A DNA stretch of 64,000 nt. Source: Kosakonia pseudosacchari. GTDB taxonomy: Bacteria; Pseudomonadota; Gammaproteobacteria; Enterobacterales; Enterobacteriaceae. Position numbers and translations under genes: made by a program. The DNA lies in NCBI RefSeq assembly GCF_900184035.1, contig NZ_FXWP01000010.1, positions 248,001-312,000 on the forward strand, written 5' to 3'. Positions 11,143 through 19,655 of the stretch are shown piece after piece (positions within the stretch are counted from its first letter, which is position 1; each line of letters begins with the position of its first letter). The notes beneath the pieces were generated by a model that saw only the letters and a list, made by a program, of their open reading frames with translations, searched no databases and was not told the origin of the DNA.

Positions 11143-11862
11143 ATGGCTACCCCACATATTAATGCAGAAATGGGCGATTTCGCTGACGTAGTGTTGATGC
11201 CGGGCGACCCGCTGCGTGCAAAACATATTGCGGAAACTTTTCTCGAAGACTACCGCGAAGTGAACAACGTGCGCGGCATGCTGGGTTACACCGGCACTTA
11301 TAAAGGCCGCAAAATTTCTGTTATGGGCCACGGTATGGGTATCCCGTCCTGCTCCATCTACACCAAAGAGCTGATCACCGATTTCGGCGTGAAAAAAATC
11401 ATTCGTGTCGGCTCCTGCGGCGCGGTACGTATGGACGTGCAACTGCGTGACATCGTTATTGGTATGGGTGCCTGCACTGATTCCAAAGTGAACCGTATGC
11501 GTTTCAAAGATCACGATTTCGCGGCGATTGCGGATTTCGACATGGTGCGTAACGCGGTTGATGCGGCAAAAGCGCTGGGCGTAGACGCGCGCGTGGGCAA
11601 CCTGTTCTCCGCCGATCTGTTCTACTCCCCGGACGGTGAAATGTTCGACGTAATGGAAAAATACGGCATCCTGGGCGTGGAAATGGAAGCAGCGGGCATT
11701 TACGGCGTTGCGGCGGAGTTCGGTGCGAAAGCGCTGACCATCTGCACCGTTTCCGACCATATCCGTACGCATGAGCAGACCACTTCCGCTGAGCGTCAGA
11801 CCACCTTCAACGACATGATCAAAATTGCGCTGGAATCTGTCCTGCTGGGTGATAAAGCGTAA
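11143..11862 (+). CDS. deoD: purine-nucleoside phosphorylase DeoD
   Basis: 239-residue hexameric phosphorylase that cleaves purine (deoxy)nucleosides to base and (deoxy)ribose-1-phosphate. Phosphate and substrate motifs are [33 protein letters not shown] and [11 protein letters not shown], with the catalytic Asp in TVSDH near residue 204. The ATG at 11143 follows AAGGAA and gives [13 protein letters not shown]; an in-frame TTG two codons earlier is rejected. Last gene of deoCABD, followed by a terminator. Confidence 0.97.
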   Translation: MATPHINAEMGDFADVVLMPGDPLRAKHIAETFLEDYREVNNVRGMLGYTGTYKGRKISVMGHGMGIPSCSIYTKELITDFGVKKIIRVGSCGAVRMDVQLRDIVIGMGACTDSKVNRMRFKDHDFAAIADFDMVRNAVDAAKALGVDARVGNLFSADLFYSPDGEMFDVMEKYGILGVEMEAAGIYGVAAEFGAKALTICTVSDHIRTHEQTTSAERQTTFNDMIKIALESVLLGDKA

Positions 11863-11873
11863 GTTTCATTTCT

Positions 11874-11900
11874 AAGGGCAGGTTCTCTGCCCTTTTATTT
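11874..11900 (+). terminator. deo operon terminator
   Basis: AAGGGCA (11874-11880) and TGCCCTT (11888-11894) form a 7-bp stem with a 7-nt loop, followed by the T-rich TTATTT. It sits 11 nt after the deoD stop. Confidence 0.85.
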
Positions 11901-11934
11901 ATTCATTTTAATATCTCTTCTTTCCGTTTTTTCC

Positions 11935-11962
11935 TTTCAATTCATAAAAATAGTGCTATAAA
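11935..11962 (+). promoter_or_regulatory. candidate sigma-70 promoter for yjjJ
   Basis: TTTCAA (11935-11940) and TATAAA (11957-11962) are separated by 16 nt in a locally AT-rich gap between the deo terminator and yjjJ. The -35 is weak. Assigned from sequence pattern only. Confidence 0.4.
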
Positions 11963-11997
11963 TTTATTCAAGTATCTATTCAGGAATCTATCCATTG

Positions 11998-13326
11998 ATG
12001 AGTGTGCTTACCGATCTTCTGCTACAAGGGCCACAGTCAGCGCTGGCTTTACGTACGGTACTAAAGATTAGTCAGGCAACCTTTTCACGGCTGGTTGCCA
12101 CCGAGCCACAGGTACTGCAATTTGGTAAAGCACGTGCTACGCGCTATGCCTTGTTACGCCCTGTACGTGGTATTGAGCGTTTTGCATTACGCAGAATTGA
12201 TGAACAAGGCCATGTTTACAAGTGGGGCGAACTACACACATGCTGGCCACAGGGCAGTTGTCTGGTCACATTAGAAGAGGGTGGCTGGCAATGGTTTGAC
12301 GGTCTGCCATGGTATCTCACCGATCTGCGGCCGCAGGGTTTTTTAGGGCGATCATGGGGGCGGAACATCGCCCGTCAGTTTGGCCTGCCGGAAGATATTC
12401 ACCTGTGGCAGGAAGAGGATGTATTGTTCGCGCTCTCGGTCTTTAGCGGCGAGAACCCGGGAGGCTGGCTGATTGGCGACGCCAGTTATCAACGTTGGGT
12501 GCAGACGATGCGGCCCACGGCTATAGCAGCGCGTGAAAAAGTCAGTGCCTACGCAGCGTTTGCAAGCGATGCGCTGGAAGGAGAGATCACCGGTTCATCT
12601 GCGGGTGGAGAGCAGCCGAAATTTACCTGTTTTGCGCAGACGGAAACCGGGCCGGCTCATGTATTGGTCAAATTTACCGCGCCACAGGTATCTGCTTCTT
12701 CTCAACGCTGGGGAGATTTACTGGTAGCGGAGTCGATTGCGCTGAACGTGCTGAGGGCTGCGAATATCCCGGTCAGTGCAGCCAGAGTACTTAGCAATGA
12801 AAGCCGCCAGATTTTTCTGGAAAGTGTGCGCTTTGATTGTGTCGGTACGGAAGGACGGCGTGCCATTGTCTCTCTGGAGGCTCTAAAAAGTGAGTATGCC
12901 CCTGTGCCAGGTACATGGCCGAAAAGTGTCGCTGAACTTGCCAGCCAGCGGCTGGTGGGTGAAGAGGTTGTAGCGCAGACGGAGCAACTCTGGGCGTTTG
13001 GTCGCCTGATCGCCAACAGCGATATGCATGCGGGAAATCTGTCGTTTTACTTTTCTGCGCCGCCGATGGGGTTAACGCCTGTCTACGATATGTTGCCGAT
13101 GGCCTTTGCCCCTGCCAGTTCGGGCGCAATGCGTAGCGATGCTATCGAACTGGCGCTGGATACGTCGGTCAGCAAGGCCGCCTGGAGCTTCGCTATCCCA
13201 CTGGCGCAAAGATTCTGGCAAACAGTGGCTGCAGATGAGCGCATTAGTGAGGCGTTTCACCAAATCGCCCGGCAAATGGGCGATAACGTCGCCCAACTGG
13301 AACGGATCGCACAACGGCTGGCGTAG
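11998..13326 (+). CDS. yjjJ: HipA-like kinase-fold protein YjjJ (HipH)
   Basis: 442-residue HipA-family protein with an N-terminal winged-helix-like segment (about residues 1-55) that replaces the separate HipB partner. Kinase-fold motifs are GGEQPKF (glycine-rich loop, about 203-209), NSDMHAGN (catalytic loop, about 340-347) and YDMLPM (metal-binding, about 363-368). The E. coli homologue is described as toxic when overproduced. There is no hipB-like gene next to it: deoD is upstream and convergent lplA ends 16 nt downstream. AGGA is 12 nt before the ATG at 11998; a TTG one codon earlier (11995) has better spacing and may be the true start. Substrate unknown. Confidence 0.88.
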   Translation: MSVLTDLLLQGPQSALALRTVLKISQATFSRLVATEPQVLQFGKARATRYALLRPVRGIERFALRRIDEQGHVYKWGELHTCWPQGSCLVTLEEGGWQWFDGLPWYLTDLRPQGFLGRSWGRNIARQFGLPEDIHLWQEEDVLFALSVFSGENPGGWLIGDASYQRWVQTMRPTAIAAREKVSAYAAFASDALEGEITGSSAGGEQPKFTCFAQTETGPAHVLVKFTAPQVSASSQRWGDLLVAESIALNVLRAANIPVSAARVLSNESRQIFLESVRFDCVGTEGRRAIVSLEALKSEYAPVPGTWPKSVAELASQRLVGEEVVAQTEQLWAFGRLIANSDMHAGNLSFYFSAPPMGLTPVYDMLPMAFAPASSGAMRSDAIELALDTSVSKAAWSFAIPLAQRFWQTVAADERISEAFHQIARQMGDNVAQLERIAQRLA

Positions 13327-13341
13327 TCAGTCATTACAGGG

Positions 13342-14358
13342 CTACCTCACCGCGCTGGCAATCCATGCGGAAAGCTCGCGAAGTTCTTGTTCCTGCTCAG
13401 GAAAATCGACTAATAGCGCATCACACTCCTGCGCCAGCATATCTGCGCGGTAGAGGCAGCCCTGCAAACGTGCGGCCAGCGCTTCTAACGGCGCGGGGTT
13501 GAGGCTATCGGTAAACACCTGTGTGCGGGTGATGTGGCCTTTTTCCACGTCAAAATGCAGTTCCACACCGCCCCAGGTAAAGCGCTCATCAAGCAGATGG
13601 CTGAACGCCGGTGCCTGGCCGAAGTTCCACTCCCAGCTACTCTGGCGGGCGAAGGTTTCGGCGAAATTGGGTAAGTCCGGGGTTTTATCTGGCGAGATAA
13701 CTTCCGCCGTGACCCGTTCGCCATAGTGAGCAAAGAAGGCTTCGGTGATCGCTTCACAGATTTGCTGATGGGTAATGCCCGGCAGCAGATCCACCAGATT
13801 CGCCACGCGCCCGCGCACCGACGTGATTCCTTTGGCTTGCAGCTTTTTCTTGTCCGGATTGAGGTAATTGGCCAGACGGCTAAGATCGGCGTTCAGCAAT
13901 AACGTGCCATGATGGAAGCCACGATCTTTGGTTTCCCGGTAGGCTGAACCAGACACTTTGCGATCGCCTTCTGCCGTTTTCACCACCAGGTCGTTGCGCC
14001 CGGAGGCTTCTGCGGTCACACCCAGGGAATTCAGGGCATTAAGCACAATCGCCGTGGAGATGGTTTTGTCGTACTCCGGCTTTCCCGCCATAAAGGTGAA
14101 ACAAGTATTGCCGAGGTCATGGAATACCGCGCCGCCACCGCTGCTACGCCTTGCCAGCCGCACGTTATCTTCTTCCATGCGGCGGGTATTGCACTCTTTC
14201 CACGGGTTTTGCGCCCGCCCAATTACCACCGTATCCGCGTTGCGCCATAAGAACAGTACGCGTTGCGTGGCGGGCATCTGGCGGAAAATGCACTCTTCCA
14301 CCGCCAGGTTGAACCAGGGATCGTACGAGTCAGAGATAAGCAGACGAAGCGTCGACAT
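13342..14358 (-). CDS. lplA: lipoate-protein ligase A
   Basis: 338-residue cytoplasmic ligase that activates free lipoate with ATP and attaches it to lipoyl domains of 2-oxo-acid dehydrogenases and the glycine cleavage H protein. Motifs are [12 protein letters not shown] (lipoyl-AMP binding, about residue 70) and the lysine in [10 protein letters not shown] (about 133). The C-terminal accessory domain is present, and length equals E. coli LplA. It follows ytjB on the same strand with a 49-nt gap, so they may be cotranscribed. Its end faces yjjJ. Confidence 0.96.
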   Translation of the reverse strand: MSTLRLLISDSYDPWFNLAVEECIFRQMPATQRVLFLWRNADTVVIGRAQNPWKECNTRRMEEDNVRLARRSSGGGAVFHDLGNTCFTFMAGKPEYDKTISTAIVLNALNSLGVTAEASGRNDLVVKTAEGDRKVSGSAYRETKDRGFHHGTLLLNADLSRLANYLNPDKKKLQAKGITSVRGRVANLVDLLPGITHQQICEAITEAFFAHYGERVTAEVISPDKTPDLPNFAETFARQSSWEWNFGQAPAFSHLLDERFTWGGVELHFDVEKGHITRTQVFTDSLNPAPLEALAARLQGCLYRADMLAQECDALLVDFPEQEQELRELSAWIASAVR

Positions 14359-14407
14359 AGCAGATTTCCTTTCTGTAACCTGTAATTTTTACCGGTAGCG
14401 GCCAGAG

Positions 14408-15052
14408 CTACTCTTTCTTTTGTTGCTCTTCTTCTTCCGGGACGGATTTGTTGGCCGTCAGCAAAAACGGCGACTGCTGCCAGCGCGTGCGTTTGCCCTG
14501 CAACAGGGTGCGCGTCAGCACGACGCCAATGGCCAGCGACAGCAGCAACATCAGGCGCAGAATATTGGTGGTGTTATCCACCTGCCTGGCTTCTGTCGCC
14601 AGCGTGTGCGTATCCAGCGTCAGGCGCAGGTAGCCCAGCGGGCCGCTCTTTCCCTGAATCGGCTCAACAATTTGCTGGTTGAAATAGCCGCCTGCTTTTT
14701 TGCCGTCCAGCGCCAGCCGGTCACGCACATCAATACTTTCGCCGGAGCGCGCGATGAGATCGCCTTGCGCATCGTACACCCCGGCATCCAGAATGCGGCT
14801 CTCTTCAGTGAGCTGGCGCAGCACGACGTTGATCCGTTTTTCGTCCGGGGTTTCGGTGCGCATCAGCGGCGTGAGATTCAGCGTCACCTGGCGTGCCAGC
14901 GTTCTCGCCAGCTCTTCAAACTGCGGATTGCGCTGGCGCTGATGGTTTTGGCTGAACCAGGATGCGCCCTGCATCAGTGCGACCAGCAGTGCCAGACAGA
15001 TGAGGACGATTACGGCGCGATGCAGCCGAAATTTAAGTTTTGCGCGAGCCAT
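14408..15052 (-). CDS. ytjB: membrane protein YtjB (Smp)
   Basis: 214-residue inner-membrane protein with two predicted transmembrane segments (about residues 14-34 and 160-180). They enclose a periplasmic domain of about 125 residues that resembles sensor-like PAS/Cache folds, and a charged C-terminal tail ending EEEEQQKKE follows. Length and sequence match the E. coli YtjB/Smp family, which has no established function; in E. coli and here it is divergent from serB. The start MARAKLKFRLHRA is conserved. Likely the first gene of a ytjB-lplA unit. Confidence 0.92.
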   Translation of the reverse strand: MARAKLKFRLHRAVIVLICLALLVALMQGASWFSQNHQRQRNPQFEELARTLARQVTLNLTPLMRTETPDEKRINVVLRQLTEESRILDAGVYDAQGDLIARSGESIDVRDRLALDGKKAGGYFNQQIVEPIQGKSGPLGYLRLTLDTHTLATEARQVDNTTNILRLMLLLSLAIGVVLTRTLLQGKRTRWQQSPFLLTANKSVPEEEEQQKKE

Positions 15053-15170
15053 ATTCCACCTGTTGAAAATTTGAGGCTTAATGTTGCCAGAAGCGCTGGT
15101 TACAAGGTAGCCTCATGCGTTATTTTCCCCTCCGATGCTTTCTGGCGCGAACGTTTTTACAGGAGCTTTA

Positions 15171-16142
15171 ATGCCTAACAGTTTGACCTGGTGCGATCTG
15201 CCCGATGATGTTTCTCAGTGGCCGGGATTGCCGCTCTCTTTAAGTGGCGATGAGGTAATGCCTCTCGACTATCACGCTGGTCGCAGTGGCTGGCTGCTGT
15301 ACGCGCGTAATCTGGATAAGCAACGTCTGACGACCTATCAGCGTAAATTGGGTGCGGCAATGGTGATTGTTGCCGCGTGGAGCGTTGACGATTATCAGGT
15401 TCTTCGCCTGGCGGGTTCGTTGACGCCGCGCGCGACGCGCCTGGCGCACGACGAAGGTATGGATGTCGCCCCGCTGGGGAAAATCCCGCATCTGCGCTCG
15501 CCAGGGCTGCTGGTGATGGATATGGACTCCACCGCCATTCAAATCGAATGTATTGATGAGATCGCTAAGCTTGCCGGCACCGGCGAAATGGTGGCGGAAG
15601 TGACCGAACGTGCGATGCGCGGCGAGCTCGATTTTGCCGCCAGCCTGCGCAGCCGCGTGGCGACGCTGAAAGGCGCTGATGCCAATATTTTGCTGCAGGT
15701 GCGGGAAAAACTGCCGTTAATGCCGGGGCTGGTGCAACTGGTGTTGAAGCTGGAAACATTAGGCTGGAAAGTGGCTATCGCCTCGGGCGGTTTTACTTTC
15801 TTTGCCGATTACCTGCGCGATAAGCTGCATTTGACGGCGGCGGTCGCCAACGAACTTGAGATCATGGACGGTAAATTCACCGGCCAGGTGTTGGGCGATA
15901 TCGTTGATGCGCAGTTCAAAGCCAATACGCTGAAGCAACTGGCTGAAAAATATGAAATCGCGCCGGAGCAAACGGTGGCGATTGGCGATGGCGCGAACGA
16001 TTTGCCGATGATCAAGGCCGCCGGGCTCGGTATTGCGTTTCATGCCAAACCCAAAGTGAATGAGAAGGCGGAAGTCACCATTCGTCACGCCGATCTGATG
16101 GGCGTATTTTGTATTCTTTCCGGCAGCATTAATAAGAAGTAG
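15171..16142 (+). CDS. serB: phosphoserine phosphatase
   Basis: 323-residue HAD-superfamily phosphatase, last step of serine biosynthesis. An N-terminal ACT-like regulatory domain (about 1-105) precedes the catalytic domain, which has the nucleophile motif VMDMDSTAIQ (Asp 117, Asp 119), the serine/lysine motifs ASGGFTFF and the metal site GDGANDLPM. ATG 15171 follows AGGAG at 15161-15165, and the upstream frame to 15135 lacks homology. It starts the serB-radA-nadR run (8-nt and 30-nt gaps). Confidence 0.97.
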   Translation: MPNSLTWCDLPDDVSQWPGLPLSLSGDEVMPLDYHAGRSGWLLYARNLDKQRLTTYQRKLGAAMVIVAAWSVDDYQVLRLAGSLTPRATRLAHDEGMDVAPLGKIPHLRSPGLLVMDMDSTAIQIECIDEIAKLAGTGEMVAEVTERAMRGELDFAASLRSRVATLKGADANILLQVREKLPLMPGLVQLVLKLETLGWKVAIASGGFTFFADYLRDKLHLTAAVANELEIMDGKFTGQVLGDIVDAQFKANTLKQLAEKYEIAPEQTVAIGDGANDLPMIKAAGLGIAFHAKPKVNEKAEVTIRHADLMGVFCILSGSINKK

Positions 16143-16150
16143 AGGTTATT

Positions 16151-17533
16151 GTGGCGAAAGCTCCCAAACGTGCGTTTGTCTGTAATGAATGCGGTGCGGA
16201 TTATCCGCGCTGGCAGGGGCAGTGCAGCGCCTGTCACGCATGGAACACCATTACGGAAGTGCGTGTTGCCGCTTCGCCCACCGTGGCGCGTAATGAGCGC
16301 CTTTCCGGTTATGCGGGCAGCGCTGGTGTATCAAAAGTGCAGAAACTGGCGGATATCAGCCTTGAAGAACTGCCGCGTTTTTCCACCGGTTTTAAAGAGT
16401 TCGACCGCGTACTGGGCGGCGGTGTGGTTCCCGGTAGCGCGATTCTGATTGGCGGCAACCCCGGCGCGGGTAAATCCACGTTGTTGTTGCAGACGCTGTG
16501 TAAGCTCGCCGAGCAGATGAAAACGTTGTATGTCACCGGCGAAGAGTCATTGCAGCAGGTAGCGATGCGCGCGCATCGCCTGGGCCTGCCGACCGGTAAC
16601 CTCAATATGCTGTCGGAAACCAGCATCGAACAAATCTGCATGATCGCTGAAGAGGAACAGCCGAAGCTGATGGTGATCGACTCGATTCAGGTCATGCACA
16701 TGGCTGATATCCAGTCGTCGCCCGGCAGCGTGGCGCAGGTGCGTGAAACGGCGGCTTATCTGACGCGCTTTGCGAAAACGCGCGGCGTGGCGATTGTGAT
16801 GGTCGGCCACGTTACCAAAGATGGTTCGCTGGCCGGGCCGAAGGTGCTCGAACACTGTATTGACTGCTCGGTGCTGCTCGACGGCGACGCGGATTCACGT
16901 TTTCGCACCTTGCGCAGCCATAAAAACCGTTTCGGCGCAGTCAACGAACTCGGCGTGTTCGCCATGACCGAACAGGGGCTGCGTGAAGTCAGCAATCCGT
17001 CGGCGATTTTTTTAAGCCGCGGCGATGAAGTGACTTCCGGCAGTTCGGTGATGGTGGTGTGGGAAGGCACTCGCCCGCTGTTAGTCGAAATTCAGGCGTT
17101 GGTCGATCACTCAATGATGTCCAATCCGCGCCGCGTGGCGGTGGGACTGGAGCAAAACCGCCTGGCGATTTTACTGGCGGTGCTGCATCGCCACGGTGGT
17201 TTGCAGATGGCGGATCAGGACGTGTTCGTCAACGTGGTTGGCGGGGTCAAAGTAACCGAAACCAGCGCCGATTTGGCGCTATTGCTGGCGATGGTTTCCA
17301 GCCTGCGTGACAGACCGTTGCCGCAGGATTTAGTGGTGTTTGGCGAAGTGGGGCTGGCGGGAGAAATTCGCCCGGTGCCCAGCGGCCAGGAGCGCATTTC
17401 AGAAGCCGCGAAGCATGGCTTCCGCCGCGCGATTGTCCCGTCGGCAAATGTGCCGAAAAAAGTGCCAGAAGGAATGCAAATTTTTGGTGTGAAGAAGCTC
17501 GCGGATGCGTTAAACGTCTTTGACGACTTATAA
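16151..17533 (+). CDS. radA: DNA repair protein RadA
   Basis: 460-residue RecA-like ATPase that drives branch migration of recombination intermediates. Domains in order: an N-terminal C4 zinc finger (CNECG...CSAC, residues 10-30), a RecA-like core with Walker A GGNPGAGKST (about 96-105) and the RadA-specific KNRFG motif (about 256), and a C-terminal Lon-protease-like domain without evident peptidase function. The start is GTG at 16151, 8 nt after serB, with GAGG upstream. Length equals E. coli RadA. Confidence 0.97.
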   Translation: MAKAPKRAFVCNECGADYPRWQGQCSACHAWNTITEVRVAASPTVARNERLSGYAGSAGVSKVQKLADISLEELPRFSTGFKEFDRVLGGGVVPGSAILIGGNPGAGKSTLLLQTLCKLAEQMKTLYVTGEESLQQVAMRAHRLGLPTGNLNMLSETSIEQICMIAEEEQPKLMVIDSIQVMHMADIQSSPGSVAQVRETAAYLTRFAKTRGVAIVMVGHVTKDGSLAGPKVLEHCIDCSVLLDGDADSRFRTLRSHKNRFGAVNELGVFAMTEQGLREVSNPSAIFLSRGDEVTSGSSVMVVWEGTRPLLVEIQALVDHSMMSNPRRVAVGLEQNRLAILLAVLHRHGGLQMADQDVFVNVVGGVKVTETSADLALLLAMVSSLRDRPLPQDLVVFGEVGLAGEIRPVPSGQERISEAAKHGFRRAIVPSANVPKKVPEGMQIFGVKKLADALNVFDDL

Positions 17534-17563
17534 TTGGCTAATGATTTTTTGCAGGAGGCAACA

Positions 17564-18790
17564 ATGTCGTCATTCGACTACTTAAAAACCGCGATTCGCC
17601 AGAAAGGCTGCACGTTACAGCAGGTGGCCGATGCCAGCGGTATGACCAAAGGCTATTTGAGCCAGCTGCTGAATGCCAAAATTAAGAGCCCCAGCGCGCA
17701 AAAACTTGAGGCGCTGCACCGCTTTCTCGATCTGGAGTTTCCCCGTCGGCAGAAAAGTATTGGTGTGGTTTTCGGCAAGTTTTACCCGCTGCATACCGGC
17801 CATATCTACTTAATTCAGCGCGCCTGCAGCCAGGTGGATGAGTTGCATATCATCCTTGGTTATGACGAAACGCGCGATCGCGAGTTGTTTGAAGACAGCG
17901 CGATGTCGCAACAACCGACGGTGAGTGACCGTTTGCGTTGGCTGCTACAGACCTTTAAGTACCAGAAAAATATTCGTATTCATGCTTTTAACGAGGAGGG
18001 CATGGAGCCGTATCCGCACGGCTGGGATGTCTGGAGTAAAGGCATCAAAGCGTTTATGACCGAAAAAGGCATCACGCCAGACTGGATTTACACTTCCGAA
18101 GAGGCTGATGCGCCGCAGTACCGGCAGCATCTGGGGATTGACGCGGTACTGGTCGATCCAAAGCGCACCTTTATGAATATCAGCGGTTCGCAAATCCGCG
18201 AGAACCCGTTCCGTTACTGGGATTATATTCCGACGGAGGTGAAGCCCTTTTTTGTGCGCACGGTGGCGATTCTGGGCGGAGAATCCAGTGGTAAATCGAC
18301 GCTGGTTAATAAACTCGCCAATATCTTCAATACCACCAGCGCATGGGAATATGGTCGCGATTACGTCTTTTCTCATCTTGGTGGTGACGAAATTGCGCTG
18401 CAATATTCTGATTATGACAAAATTGCTCTCGGACATGCGCAATACATCGATTTTGCCGTGAAGTACGCCAATAAAGTGGCGTTTATCGATACGGATTTTG
18501 TCACCACGCAGGCGTTCTGCAAAAAATATGAAGGCCGCGAACATCCTTTCGTTCAGGCTTTGATTGATGAATATCGTTTTGACCTGGTGATCCTGCTGGA
18601 AAATAATACGCCGTGGGTGAATGATGGCCTAAGAAGCCTCGGCAGTTCAGTCGATCGCAAGGAGTTTCAGGATTTATTAGTGACGATGCTGCGGGAAAAT
18701 AATATCGAGTATGTGCGTGTTGAAGCCGCAGATTATGACTCACGTTTTTTACAGTGCGTCGACCTGGTAAAACAGTTAATGGGGCCGTAA
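17564..18790 (+). CDS. nadR: trifunctional NAD biosynthesis regulator NadR
   Basis: 408-residue protein with three parts: an N-terminal helix-turn-helix (about 1-60) that represses NAD genes, a central NMN adenylyltransferase-like domain with GKFYPLHTGHIYLIQRA (about 66-82), and a C-terminal ribosylnicotinamide kinase with P-loop GGESSGKST (about 238-246). ATG 17564 has AGGAGG at 17553-17558; the in-frame codon at 17534 just after radA is rejected. The C-terminus is two residues shorter than E. coli NadR. Third gene in the serB-radA-nadR run. Confidence 0.96.
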   Translation: MSSFDYLKTAIRQKGCTLQQVADASGMTKGYLSQLLNAKIKSPSAQKLEALHRFLDLEFPRRQKSIGVVFGKFYPLHTGHIYLIQRACSQVDELHIILGYDETRDRELFEDSAMSQQPTVSDRLRWLLQTFKYQKNIRIHAFNEEGMEPYPHGWDVWSKGIKAFMTEKGITPDWIYTSEEADAPQYRQHLGIDAVLVDPKRTFMNISGSQIRENPFRYWDYIPTEVKPFFVRTVAILGGESSGKSTLVNKLANIFNTTSAWEYGRDYVFSHLGGDEIALQYSDYDKIALGHAQYIDFAVKYANKVAFIDTDFVTTQAFCKKYEGREHPFVQALIDEYRFDLVILLENNTPWVNDGLRSLGSSVDRKEFQDLLVTMLRENNIEYVRVEAADYDSRFLQCVDLVKQLMGP

Positions 18791-18835
18791 GCTGAGGGCA
18801 GGCCGGTCTGGTATATTCCGCGGCCTGTATATCGG

Positions 18836-19330
18836 TTAGTTTGCAGGTTGATTACGAAAGTTCTCCCAACGGTTATGCACCTGCGTCAGCGCGGCGATTG
18901 ACGGCTGATTCACCTTTTTTAACATATTATATTTGTGCGTACTGACCGTTTTGATATCCAGCCCACTGTGAATTAGCCTGCTTTTCTTGTTACCTGCACT
19001 AATAATATGGCTAAGCAGCATTCTCTCTTTTTGTGTTAGTGTAATTTTCAATTCCTGACCTTGTTTATTTCGCCACGATTTATGTTTTAACGTGTGGAAT
19101 ATTTCGGTTAGTTTTGTGTCTTTTTTGATTTTCAAAAATGAATACAATAGGTAGCATTCAAATGCATTTTCGTTTTTTATTATTCTGTTCAGTGTCGATA
19201 ATGTAGTGATAATAATAAAGTTATTATCAAAATCTAAAATAACATCGTTACTATCCAGTATTATTTCTTTTTGCTTAATAAATGTCTGTAATCCGTTTTT
19301 AAGAAAAACATCTTCCGTAATGATATGCAT
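18836..19330 (-). CDS. LuxR-type HTH orphan regulator, AT-rich
   Basis: 164 residues. The C-terminal 60 or so (from LTQKERMLLSHI) have the spacing of a LuxR/NarL DNA-binding domain, with recognition-helix region KTVSTHKYNMLKKV. The N-terminal 100 residues are rich in Ile, Leu, Asn and Lys and lack a recognisable receiver motif. The layout recalls the BglJ/YjjQ/MatA-type regulators of enterics. Base composition is clearly more AT-rich than the neighbours, a usual sign of horizontally acquired, H-NS-silenced DNA. No strong ribosome site precedes ATG 19330. It is absent from this junction in E. coli K-12. Targets unknown. Confidence 0.75.
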   Translation of the reverse strand: MHIITEDVFLKNGLQTFIKQKEIILDSNDVILDFDNNFIIITTLSTLNRIIKNENAFECYLLYSFLKIKKDTKLTEIFHTLKHKSWRNKQGQELKITLTQKERMLLSHIISAGNKKSRLIHSGLDIKTVSTHKYNMLKKVNQPSIAALTQVHNRWENFRNQPAN

Positions 19331-19655
19331 TAATTATAACCATGCGTTCATTTATTAACTAAGGTAATGAGTATCATGTTAGCGTCTGGTCTTAGCGTTA
19401 AGCAATATAGAGACAAAATGGCAAATACTAAAAGCATTAGTCTGTTAAAATGAAATTGCTGGATGCTTATTCTATGGGGTAAGTTTTATTCAGGATTTTA
19501 GTTTTAGATTATTTCTGCAATGAATGCATCTGCCTCTGGATCGCGGCGAAGATAGTATAAAAACAAATAAACTTTTTTATGCGCTTATTACAGAGGATTT
19601 CGCTGAGCGTTTGGGAGGAAAGCGAATGGGTCTCCCCATTCGCTTTTGTCTCGGC
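19331..19655. other. AT-rich gene-free gap with ettA terminator
   Basis: The 325-nt stretch between the LuxR-like gene and ettA is AT-rich and holds no credible gene. Near its right end is an inverted repeat, AAAGCGAATGGG (19619-19630) with CCCATTCGCTTT (19635-19646), which is the probable terminator of the minus-strand ettA. The rest may carry the promoter of the LuxR-like gene, which I cannot place with confidence. Confidence 0.6.
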
